This document shows, piece by piece, positions 12,335 through 18,657 of a stretch of 47,082 nucleotides of DNA (its first letter is position 1; each line of letters opens with the position of its first letter). Source of the stretch: a virus. A model generated the notes under the pieces. The model was not told the DNA's origin, did not search any database, and was given only the letters and a program-made list of their open reading frames with translations. Both the position numbers and the translations under genes were made by a program. The stretch spans positions 1-47,082 of IMG/VR virus record IMGVR_UViG_3300010399_000048, one strand, 5' to 3'.

Positions 12335-13446
12335 CGGTCAAAGCTTCTTACTTTATCGATGTATCGGGTCTACAACTATCCGAAGCAGATGACAAGACCA
12401 CATGCTGGGTACATGCTCTCCCAATTGGAAACTATAAGCATCCAGTATATGGAGACATGAGCATTACGGCAGATCGTGTTAAGAGATTTGCTGATAGTGT
12501 TAAGACCAAGGTTCGTGGTATTGATCCTAGCATTAACTACGGCCACAATGGCGATGGTGAAGCTGCTGGATGGGTTAAAGATGCCGAGAATCGTAACGAC
12601 GGTCTTTGGTTGCTAGTTGAGTGGACCAAGACTGCTGTTCAGAAGCTAAAGGAAAAGGCATACAAGTTCTTCTCATCTGAGTTTCACGATGAGTGGACTG
12701 ATGCACAGGGCAATAAGCATACCGATGTAATTTTCGGTGGTGCCCTGACTAATCGTCCTTTCATGAAGGACTTGGTCCCAGTAAATCTGTCTGAAACCAC
12801 AGTAGATACTGCTTATGAGCTCGTGTCTGCGATTACTGGTTCCAGTGTAGACTCCTTGAAGGGGGGTAACATGCCGCTAAGCGAAGAGGATCTCAAGAAA
12901 ATTGTCGATGGTGTAGCTACCAAGCTTTCTGAGAATAAAGTAACGGATCCGGGAGTGAAAAAGCTAACGGATATTCCGGAACTTAAGGCCCTCGCAGAAG
13001 AGAATCCTACGGTTGCAACGCTAATCAAGTTTGTTGAGACTCAGAATCTTGAGCTTGCAACTAGCGCGAAGTCCCTCAAGGAGGCAGACATCGCAGCTAA
13101 GCTCTCTGAGTTCGACAGATCAAAAATTGTTCTTACGCCAGTTGCCCGTAAGCTTGCACAGGATATCATGATGGAGCTCGATGAGCACCTGATTGAGCCA
13201 TTCTGGAAGCTAATGGAAGCAATGAAGCGTGGTAACTCATTCCTAGTAGAGCTAGGCGAGCGTGCAGGAGCAACTGTTAATTACGGATCTCACAAGAGCG
13301 CTGTAACTCAGTTCAACGAGCTTTCAAACAAGCTCAAGACTGAAAAGAAGCTTTCTGATGCAGATGCGTACGAGCAGGCTGCAAGTGAGAACCCAGCTCT
13401 TTATGCTAGCTACCGCAAGGAGCTAATGGAAGGAGCTGACCGGTAA
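12331..13446 (+). CDS. Mu gpI-like capsid protease with scaffold domain, 371 aa
   Basis: Capsid maturation protease fused to scaffold. Residues about 1-165 match the Mu-like gpI protease family (SINYGHNGDGEAAGWVKDAENRNDGLWLLVEWT, then YKFFSSEFHDEW and GGALTNRPFMKDLVPVNLSE). From about residue 181 the protein turns into a charged helical scaffold (MPLSEEDLKKIVDGVATKLSE...). In Mu and lambda the scaffold is also made from an internal start; here there is a strong internal site at 12871. The protease cleaves scaffold and head proteins in the procapsid. Confidence 0.82.
   Translation: MTVKASYFIDVSGLQLSEADDKTTCWVHALPIGNYKHPVYGDMSITADRVKRFADSVKTKVRGIDPSINYGHNGDGEAAGWVKDAENRNDGLWLLVEWTKTAVQKLKEKAYKFFSSEFHDEWTDAQGNKHTDVIFGGALTNRPFMKDLVPVNLSETTVDTAYELVSAITGSSVDSLKGGNMPLSEEDLKKIVDGVATKLSENKVTDPGVKKLTDIPELKALAEENPTVATLIKFVETQNLELATSAKSLKEADIAAKLSEFDRSKIVLTPVARKLAQDIMMELDEHLIEPFWKLMEAMKRGNSFLVELGERAGATVNYGSHKSAVTQFNELSNKLKTEKKLSDADAYEQAASENPALYASYRKELMEGADR
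12871..13446 (+). CDS. Probable separate scaffold protein by internal start, 191 aa
   Basis: Same frame as the protease. The ATG at 12871 is preceded by AAGGGGGGTAAC, a ribosome site as strong as those of real genes. The product would be the C-terminal 191 residues, a helical acidic protein ending in ENPALYASYRKELMEGADR, equivalent to lambda Nu3 or the Mu scaffold, which are made this way. Expression is inferred from the site and from family precedent. Confidence 0.6.
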   Translation: MPLSEEDLKKIVDGVATKLSENKVTDPGVKKLTDIPELKALAEENPTVATLIKFVETQNLELATSAKSLKEADIAAKLSEFDRSKIVLTPVARKLAQDIMMELDEHLIEPFWKLMEAMKRGNSFLVELGERAGATVNYGSHKSAVTQFNELSNKLKTEKKLSDADAYEQAASENPALYASYRKELMEGADR

Positions 13447-13889
13447 TGGCAGGTTCTGGTTCTAATTTTGTACTTGACAAGGGCTATCTGGTTCTGTCAA
13501 CTTACAATTCATCAGCAGCAGCCGGTGTTACTGCATACCGTTGCGTTACAGCGAATACTACAACAGGTGTCATTGACCTTAATGGTACTGCCACTGCTGC
13601 AACTACAGGTATTGTGCAGGAAAACGTAGATGCCGCAAAGGTTGCTACTGGCAAGGTTGTTGCTAATGTTCGTGTACTGGGAATCTCAAAGGTGCGTGTT
13701 TCTGACACACCTGGGTCTATAGTAATTGGATCTAAGGTTGCGCCTAGCGGTACCGGCGCAAATGTTGGTGGTGTAAAGCTAGCAGTTTCAACAAACATAC
13801 CAGTTGGAATTTGTGTAGGTCTTACTGGTACTGTTGCCGCTGGTGATCTTATCGATGTTCTCCTAACGCCAGGTATGGCAGCAATCTAA
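13446..13889 (+). CDS. Capsid decoration protein, DUF2190-like, 147 aa
   Basis: Small-residue- and valine-rich beta protein of the kind that sits between scaffold and major capsid genes. Segments such as VTAYRCVTANTTTGVIDLNGTATAATTGIVQENVDAAKVATGKVVANVRVLGISKVRVSDT and the closing VGLTGTVAAGDLIDVLLTPG match the DUF2190 pattern of capsid-stabilising proteins. Overlaps the protease stop (TAATG). Probably binds the outer capsid surface. Confidence 0.75.
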   Translation: MAGSGSNFVLDKGYLVLSTYNSSAAAGVTAYRCVTANTTTGVIDLNGTATAATTGIVQENVDAAKVATGKVVANVRVLGISKVRVSDTPGSIVIGSKVAPSGTGANVGGVKLAVSTNIPVGICVGLTGTVAAGDLIDVLLTPGMAAI

Positions 13890-13911
13890 TACTGAAGGGA
13901 GGGAAAGGTAA

Positions 13912-14892
13912 ATGCCAGCTTATAACCCTACTGGTTCCGGCAACGTTCACATTGATCAGATTCTGACTCAGATCAGTGTTGGTTGGCCGAATAACGGGCT
14001 TGTCGGAAGCAACTTATTGCCTCCAGTTACAGTTAGGAAGCAATCTGACAAGTACTACATCTTCGGCCGCGAAGGTTGGCTTCCGGAAGACGACAACCGT
14101 GCGCCCGGTTCAGTGGCTAATGAAGTTGTCGGGCTAGCAGTGTCTACTGACACTTACTACGCTCGTGAGCACTCTCTTCAGATTGCTGTAACTGATGAGG
14201 AACGCGAGAACGTCGACTCACCACTCGCGCCGGATCGTGACGCTACCGAAATGGTTACGTCTAAGATCATGCTCGGCCGTGAGGTTGCCATAAAGACACT
14301 TGTTACAACCACTGCAAACTATGCATCTGGATTGTCAACAACTCTTTCTGGTGCGGCTCAGTGGAACTCTGCTAACTACGCAACGTCTGACCCAATTTCA
14401 GATCTGCGTGTTGGTAAGACCGCGGTTCACGCTCGTATTTTCCAAGAGCCAAACACTCTGGTAGTTCCTTACCAGGTTATGACTGCTCTTGAGGATCACC
14501 CAGACTTCCTAGAACGTATCAAGTATTCTGAGCGTGCTATCTTTTCGCCAGAGCTACTTGCGGCGGTTCTAGGATTTGAGAGAGTTGTAGTTCCTGGTGT
14601 TGGTATTAACAGTGCTAATCCAGGCGCAACTGCATCTCTTGGCTACCTGTGGGGCAAGGATGTCGTAATGGCATGGGTGCCTCCACGTGCTGGTCTAAAG
14701 ATTCCTGCATTCGGATATGAGTTCGTTTGGGGAAACCAGTACGTTGACAGGTGGCGTGAGGAACCTCGTAAGTCTGACCTGATCAGAGCTTCTCGTCGCT
14801 ATGACCTTAAGCTTGTTGCTCAGGGTGACCCTGGTTCTTCTGACGCTGGTAAGGCTATTGCCGGCTACGTAATCAAGGCAGCAATTGCCTAA
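13912..14892 (+). CDS. Major capsid protein, 326 aa
   Basis: Located after scaffold and decoration genes, with a strong ribosome site (GGGAGGGAAAGGTAA). Family features include the N-terminal arm (NVHIDQILTQISVGWPNNGLVGSNLLPPVTVRKQSDKYYIFG), a helical spine region (DATEMVTSKIMLGREVAIKTL), and the P-domain-like end (YEFVWGNQYVDRWREEPRKSDLIRASRRYDLKLVAQ). Fits the HK97-fold capsid group seen with gpI-like proteases. Forms the icosahedral shell. Codon use is less AT-biased than in the flanking genes, as expected for a highly expressed protein. Confidence 0.85.
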   Translation: MPAYNPTGSGNVHIDQILTQISVGWPNNGLVGSNLLPPVTVRKQSDKYYIFGREGWLPEDDNRAPGSVANEVVGLAVSTDTYYAREHSLQIAVTDEERENVDSPLAPDRDATEMVTSKIMLGREVAIKTLVTTTANYASGLSTTLSGAAQWNSANYATSDPISDLRVGKTAVHARIFQEPNTLVVPYQVMTALEDHPDFLERIKYSERAIFSPELLAAVLGFERVVVPGVGINSANPGATASLGYLWGKDVVMAWVPPRAGLKIPAFGYEFVWGNQYVDRWREEPRKSDLIRASRRYDLKLVAQGDPGSSDAGKAIAGYVIKAAIA

Positions 14893-14903
14893 TAGGAGTA
14901 GTT

Positions 14904-15239
14904 ATGGCTAAGAAGCTTTATGCAGTTACTAATATCAAGCTGTCGTCAGACAAGTCCTACAAGGCTGGGGAAGAAATAGACCCTAGCGAGATAAAAGATG
15001 CTCTCGGCAATGACATGGATAAGGTAAAGGAATTATTCGATGCTGGTGCTCTTGAGGTTAGAGAGACGGAAGACACAAAAGAGGCTTCTGAAGAGGAAGC
15101 ACCAGTAACTACTGAAGAACCAAAACCCACTGAGAATCCAGAAACGCCAGAAATCACTGAGAATCCAGAAGCACCAGTTAGCCCAAATCCTTCTGAAACT
15201 CCTAACGTACATGGTGATCAGCCTAAAGTTAATGAGTAA
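14904..15239 (+). CDS. Small head protein with acidic Pro-rich tail, 111 aa
   Basis: Begins MAKKLYAVTNIKLSSDKSYKAGEEID, a short N-terminal module like those in small capsid-associated proteins directly downstream of the major capsid gene. Residues about 55-111 are a disordered P/E/T/N-rich tail with near repeats (TENPETPEITENPEAP), coded by a 15-base direct repeat (ACTGAGAATCCAGAA at about 15131 and 15158). Probably a head accessory protein. Confidence 0.6.
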   Translation: MAKKLYAVTNIKLSSDKSYKAGEEIDPSEIKDALGNDMDKVKELFDAGALEVRETEDTKEASEEEAPVTTEEPKPTENPETPEITENPEAPVSPNPSETPNVHGDQPKVNE

Positions 15240-15241
15240 TC

Positions 15242-15697
15242 ATGCCAAGAATTACTACTGCTGATGCTCAGGGGTGGGGCGAGCGTACTAAGTTGAAGCT
15301 TAGTACGCTCGATACCGATCTTCTGGATCAGATCGAATCTGAAATTCTTGCCAGAATTAATTCTGTATACGATACCTCTCTGTGGACTGATGAATCAAAT
15401 ACGCCAAGGCTGATACGTACAATAATATCCAAAATGTACGTATCTTGGATATACAATAGGCAGTATAGTGAAAATCAGTCTGAAACAAATGAGTATGCTA
15501 AGCTATTAATTGACAATGCAGAAATGCTAATAACAGGCATCCTTGATGGAACCATAGAAATAGTGGATCCAGGAGTTATTCCAACAACAGCGCAGGTTGC
15601 ATCATTTTACCCTAATGATGTTTCATCTGCTCAACTACCAACTGCGGAAGATCCATCACTAGGACCAGCAAAATTCTCAATGGGTAAGGTCTTTTAG
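15242..15697 (+). CDS. Head-tail connector (DUF1320/gp6-like), 151 aa
   Basis: Helical protein (TKLKLSTLDTDLLDQIESEILARINSVYDTSLW... IRTIISKMYVSWIYNRQYSENQSETNEYAKLLIDNAEMLITGILDG) that fits the small adaptor proteins which attach to the portal ring (Mu gp36/HK97 gp6-like). Position directly after the capsid genes is right. An almost perfect 13-bp inverted repeat lies in the coding sequence at 15280-15311. Confidence 0.7.
   Translation: MPRITTADAQGWGERTKLKLSTLDTDLLDQIESEILARINSVYDTSLWTDESNTPRLIRTIISKMYVSWIYNRQYSENQSETNEYAKLLIDNAEMLITGILDGTIEIVDPGVIPTTAQVASFYPNDVSSAQLPTAEDPSLGPAKFSMGKVF
15280..15311 (+). repeat. Perfect 13-bp inverted repeat inside a gene
   Basis: CGAGCGTACTAAG (15280-15292) and its reverse complement (15299-15311) around a 6-base loop, codons 14-24 of the connector gene. 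It would form a strong mRNA hairpin. No T-run follows. Confidence 0.8.
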
Positions 15698-15698
15698 A

Positions 15699-16436
15699 AT
15701 GACAGGCCCTGTTGATCCTTTTGGTGGGCCTAGTGCGGAGCAGATATCCGAATCTGCTTCTAAGGTAAGATTTGGAATTAAGTTCTCAGGAACTAGCGCA
15801 GCAGATTTACTGCTTGGTAGGGTTGTTGAAGAACCAAGGATGTGGGCATCGCCAGAATTTGGTGGTGCTGCATTCAATAGACAAGCATTAATTCTGGCAA
15901 GTGACATAGACAGGCTCGGTGTAGATATAAGATCCTTTAAGACACCATTAAGGCGCGCAGTTGAGCAAGTTATGATTCCATCAATTGCAAAAAATTTTGA
16001 CGTTGGTGGAAGGCCAAGATGGGAACCTCTAGCGCAAGGGACTATTGACAATAGAGGAAGTGCTGAGCCAGTTCTGGTACAAACCGGAAGACTAAGAAGA
16101 ACTGCCAAACAGAAAAATATGTGGAAGTACAATTGGACATCGTCACTAAATGCTCCGTCGTCAGTGGAATTCAGTGAAGCAGAACTAAAAAAGAGAGTGC
16201 CATATGGCGTCTTTCATCAATTTGGTGCGTTCAATTTTAGTGACAGAATGTCTAGGAGAATATTAGCAGCAGGTGGAATTCCGTCAGGTGATCCACAGTG
16301 GCGACTGCCACAAAGAATGTTCGTAACAATGCGACCAGAAGATCAGGTTGAAATTTATTCTATATTCTACCAGTGGCTTGTTGAGCGTACTGATTACCAT
16401 TATTATGGTTTTGGTACCAAGCCTGGGAGAAGATAA
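15699..16436 (+). CDS. Virion morphogenesis protein, Mu gpG/HK97 gp10-like, 245 aa
   Basis: Minor tail/tail-completion protein. The core NFDVGGRPRWEPLAQGTIDNRGSAEPVLVQTGRLRRTA (about residues 105-145) is the signature of the phage virion morphogenesis family (Mu gpG, phage_tail_S), and VPYGVFHQFGAFNF (about 168-181) is its second conserved block. It helps join head and tail. Starts one base after the connector's stop. Confidence 0.8.
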   Translation: MTGPVDPFGGPSAEQISESASKVRFGIKFSGTSAADLLLGRVVEEPRMWASPEFGGAAFNRQALILASDIDRLGVDIRSFKTPLRRAVEQVMIPSIAKNFDVGGRPRWEPLAQGTIDNRGSAEPVLVQTGRLRRTAKQKNMWKYNWTSSLNAPSSVEFSEAELKKRVPYGVFHQFGAFNFSDRMSRRILAAGGIPSGDPQWRLPQRMFVTMRPEDQVEIYSIFYQWLVERTDYHYYGFGTKPGRR

Positions 16437-16882
16437 TGACGCATACTGACAACGATACAGTACTAGCTCTTGCTATACGCGATATAATAGAAGCAAATAA
16501 AGGCGCATTGGGACTTGACATTGTCTTATATGGATATCATAATTTGATTCCAACGTCTACAGCGGCTGTTGTTATGGCGCGTGGTAAAACACGCGCTCTT
16601 GCTGGTGTTCAGGGTCCTGGTGGACGTACATTAAATAATCTTATGATCGGAATTGATATACACAGATCAAAAGTTGGGGATGAAGAAACAGAACGTATTG
16701 CTGTTGATGAGACAGCTACAACATTAGAAGATTTAATTAATAATGACACAACTGTTGGTGGACTCATAATACATGGATTCTTCGATCGTGTTGATCGTGG
16801 TGACACTTCCTTCATGAATGGTTCTATGTTCAGAACCGTAGTTATGTCATATACTGGCACGACTAAAACATTAATTCAGTAG
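16436..16882 (+). CDS. Tail terminator-like protein, 148 aa
   Basis: Alpha/beta protein (TVLALAIRDIIEANKGALGLDIVLYGYHNLIPTSTAAVVMARGKTRALAG...GIDIHRSKVGDEETERIAVDETATTLEDLINND) in the slot between the gpG-like protein and the tail tube gene, where tail terminator proteins lie. The fold pattern (helix, strand, long hairpin, helix) fits gpU/gp11-type terminators. Overlaps the previous stop (TAATG). Assigned by position and pattern. Confidence 0.6.
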   Translation: MTHTDNDTVLALAIRDIIEANKGALGLDIVLYGYHNLIPTSTAAVVMARGKTRALAGVQGPGGRTLNNLMIGIDIHRSKVGDEETERIAVDETATTLEDLINNDTTVGGLIIHGFFDRVDRGDTSFMNGSMFRTVVMSYTGTTKTLIQ

Positions 16883-16890
16883 GAGGCATC

Positions 16891-17076
16891 GTGCAGTACG
16901 AGGTTATCTCCGATCAGCCTTGTCTGATCGATGCAATTGGGGAAATGAAACCAGGCGAGCCTGTTCTTATAGATGAAGACGGTGCTAAGTATTTTGAAGC
17001 ACTTCATGGACACAAAATTACACGGTCTAATTTTCCAGAGTATGTTAAGATAACCGTCATACTGTCTGAGGAGTAG
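16891..17076 (+). CDS. Small hypothetical virion-operon protein, 61 aa
   Basis: Starts at GTG 16891 after GTAGGAGGCATC. Begins MQYEVISDQPCLIDAIGEMKPGEPVLIDEDGAKYFEALHGHKI, a small beta domain resembling the short modules that follow capsid and terminator genes and may act as tail or head accessory. A short CGATCAG/CTGATCG hairpin lies in its coding sequence. No family named. Confidence 0.5.
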   Translation: MQYEVISDQPCLIDAIGEMKPGEPVLIDEDGAKYFEALHGHKITRSNFPEYVKITVILSEE

Positions 17077-17079
17077 ATT

Positions 17080-18009
17080 ATGGCAGTTGGTATCGGAGCC
17101 TCTGGTATAGGCGGTTTAGCATTTGAAGTAACGCCTGGAACCTATGTTGCTCCTACTAAGTTCTTCCCTTTTAATAGTGAAACGCTTGCTATTCAGCAGG
17201 AAACAGTATTCAGGCGTCCAATTCGTCAGAGTGCTGATATAATTGGTGCTGTTCCTGGAAACTTCCATCCACAGGGCGATATTGAGATGGAAGCGCTTGA
17301 GGATGTACTAATCTACTTCTTATATGCTTCTAGGACATCAATTGTCAAATCTGGATCTACTAACTTTACATACACTGTAACGCCAACAGCAGCAGCGGTT
17401 CCAGCCCGTACGCTGTCTCTTACAATAGTAAGAAATGGCATAGTGTTTGGTTACACAGGTATGGTTACGTCAAGCTTTGGTTTTGGTATAGCAGATGGAC
17501 TTCTAACATTTAAAACTACAGTGCTTGGTAGGGATGAGTCAACACAGTCATCCCCCACTGCTACTTGGCCCACATCAACTCCTTTCGGCGCTGGTATGTA
17601 TAGTGTTGAAGTTCCTACTGCGACACCTGTTCTTGATACTGATACCTTTGAGTGGAATGTTGATGACGCCGGAACTGCTCAGTTTAGGCTAAAGTCAACA
17701 GGCAGAGGTGCTCAGTTTATCAACTATGGAGAGCGCGCTTCTACTATTACTATGGAGCGCGATTTCGAATCAAGAACTGATTATGATGCATTCAAGGCGA
17801 CTACTTCTCAAAGTATAACAATTTCTGCTACTAGAACAGCCAACAACTCTGTCACACTACTTGCGCCTGTGGCCATTAAGGATACTTATGAAGTTGGCCT
17901 TTCTGGTCAGGGTGATCTGGTAAGAGCGCAAATTGCATATCAGAATGCAATCGATGGAACAGGTAAGTCTTGGCAGATTACTGTTAAGACACAAGAGGAT
18001 ATAACGTAG
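17080..18009 (+). CDS. Major tail tube protein, 309 aa
   Basis: Polymerises into the tail tube. The length and beta-rich pattern fit siphovirus tail tube proteins, as do the N-terminal GASGIGGLAFEVTPGTYVAPTKFFPFNSETLAIQQETVFRRPIRQSADIIGAVPGNFHPQGDIEMEAL region and the internal duplication of strands, and it directly precedes the frameshifted chaperone pair. Ends with QGDLVRAQIAYQNAIDGTGKSWQITVKT, typical of the closing strand. High confidence in role by context. Confidence 0.85.
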   Translation: MAVGIGASGIGGLAFEVTPGTYVAPTKFFPFNSETLAIQQETVFRRPIRQSADIIGAVPGNFHPQGDIEMEALEDVLIYFLYASRTSIVKSGSTNFTYTVTPTAAAVPARTLSLTIVRNGIVFGYTGMVTSSFGFGIADGLLTFKTTVLGRDESTQSSPTATWPTSTPFGAGMYSVEVPTATPVLDTDTFEWNVDDAGTAQFRLKSTGRGAQFINYGERASTITMERDFESRTDYDAFKATTSQSITISATRTANNSVTLLAPVAIKDTYEVGLSGQGDLVRAQIAYQNAIDGTGKSWQITVKTQEDIT

Positions 18010-18017
18010 GAGTTCCA

Positions 18018-18398
18018 ATGCCTGTCGCAACAGTTGGCGATTTTGACAATACACGTCATGAATTAAAGACTGCTCCCCCAGACGGATATGTCGTAATTCG
18101 TAGACTGAGTTATGGAGAATCTCTTAGAAGAGAAGCGCTCTCTACTAATTTTACGGTAGATGGAAATTCAAATGCAAAAGACTTCGTAGGTAATGTTAAA
18201 ATAGACCAAGAGGCCGTTGCACAGTTTGATTTCGAACACTGTATAGTGGAGCACAATTTGACAGATAAAAATGAGAAGTTATTAAACTTTAAGAACCCAG
18301 CAGACCTGGCTAAGTTAGACAGAAGAGTTGGAAAAGAGATTGGTGACCTGATTGATGATATGAATAACTTTGAGGAGGACGAAGAAGTAAAAAACTAA
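18018..18398 (+). CDS. Tail assembly chaperone (gpG equivalent), 126 aa
   Basis: Binds the tape measure protein during tail assembly. Contains the helical C-terminal half (NEKLLNFKNPADLAKLDRRVGKEIGDLIDDMNNFEEDEEVKN). The last codons are GTA-AAA-AAC-TAA, which contains A_AAA_AAC, the classical -1 slippery heptamer, directly before the stop. The following gene is in the -1 frame, so a fusion product is expected as in lambda gpG/gpGT. Confidence 0.85.
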   Translation: MPVATVGDFDNTRHELKTAPPDGYVVIRRLSYGESLRREALSTNFTVDGNSNAKDFVGNVKIDQEAVAQFDFEHCIVEHNLTDKNEKLLNFKNPADLAKLDRRVGKEIGDLIDDMNNFEEDEEVKN

Positions 18399-18429
18399 TT
18401 ATGGAGGTACGGAAAGTAATTTTCGTACC
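18389..18429 (+). promoter_or_regulatory. -1 programmed frameshift signal with stem-loop
   Basis: Slippery site A_AAA_AAC at 18389-18395, a 10-base spacer (18396-18405) that includes the stop, then a 10-bp stem (18406-18415 pairing with 18420-18429, one G-T wobble) closed by a GTAA tetraloop (GNRA type). This is the textbook arrangement for -1 ribosomal frameshifting. Confidence 0.85.
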
Positions 18430-18631
18430 AACGTCAAGAGTACATAATCTTACTGTGAATACAGTCAATTTAATACGAATGTGCCAAGATATGCATACCT
18501 TACCAAAATCAGGAGGATTATACGATCAGGACGTGCTATTCATATATGTGCTTAAGTACTACCTAGAATGGCAGAGCCAACGTGCTGAGCTAGATGGGAG
18601 GAAAGCCAATGTTCAAAGTAGCATTGGGTGA
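18401..18631 (+). CDS. Frameshift extension of tail chaperone (gpGT equivalent)
   Basis: Reads in the -1 frame relative to 18018-18398 and is probably translated mainly as the C-terminal part of the fusion after slippage; its own ATG at 18401 lies between slippery site and hairpin. The 76-aa stretch (MEVRKVIFVPTSRVHNLTVNTVNLIRMCQDMHTLPKSGG...LKYYLEWQSQRAELDGRK) is helical with aromatic residues, typical for the T domain that recruits the tail tube protein. Confidence 0.8.
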   Translation: MEVRKVIFVPTSRVHNLTVNTVNLIRMCQDMHTLPKSGGLYDQDVLFIYVLKYYLEWQSQRAELDGRKANVQSSIG

Positions 18632-18657
18632 AATCCCTAAGTTTAGTGGTGAGTGCT

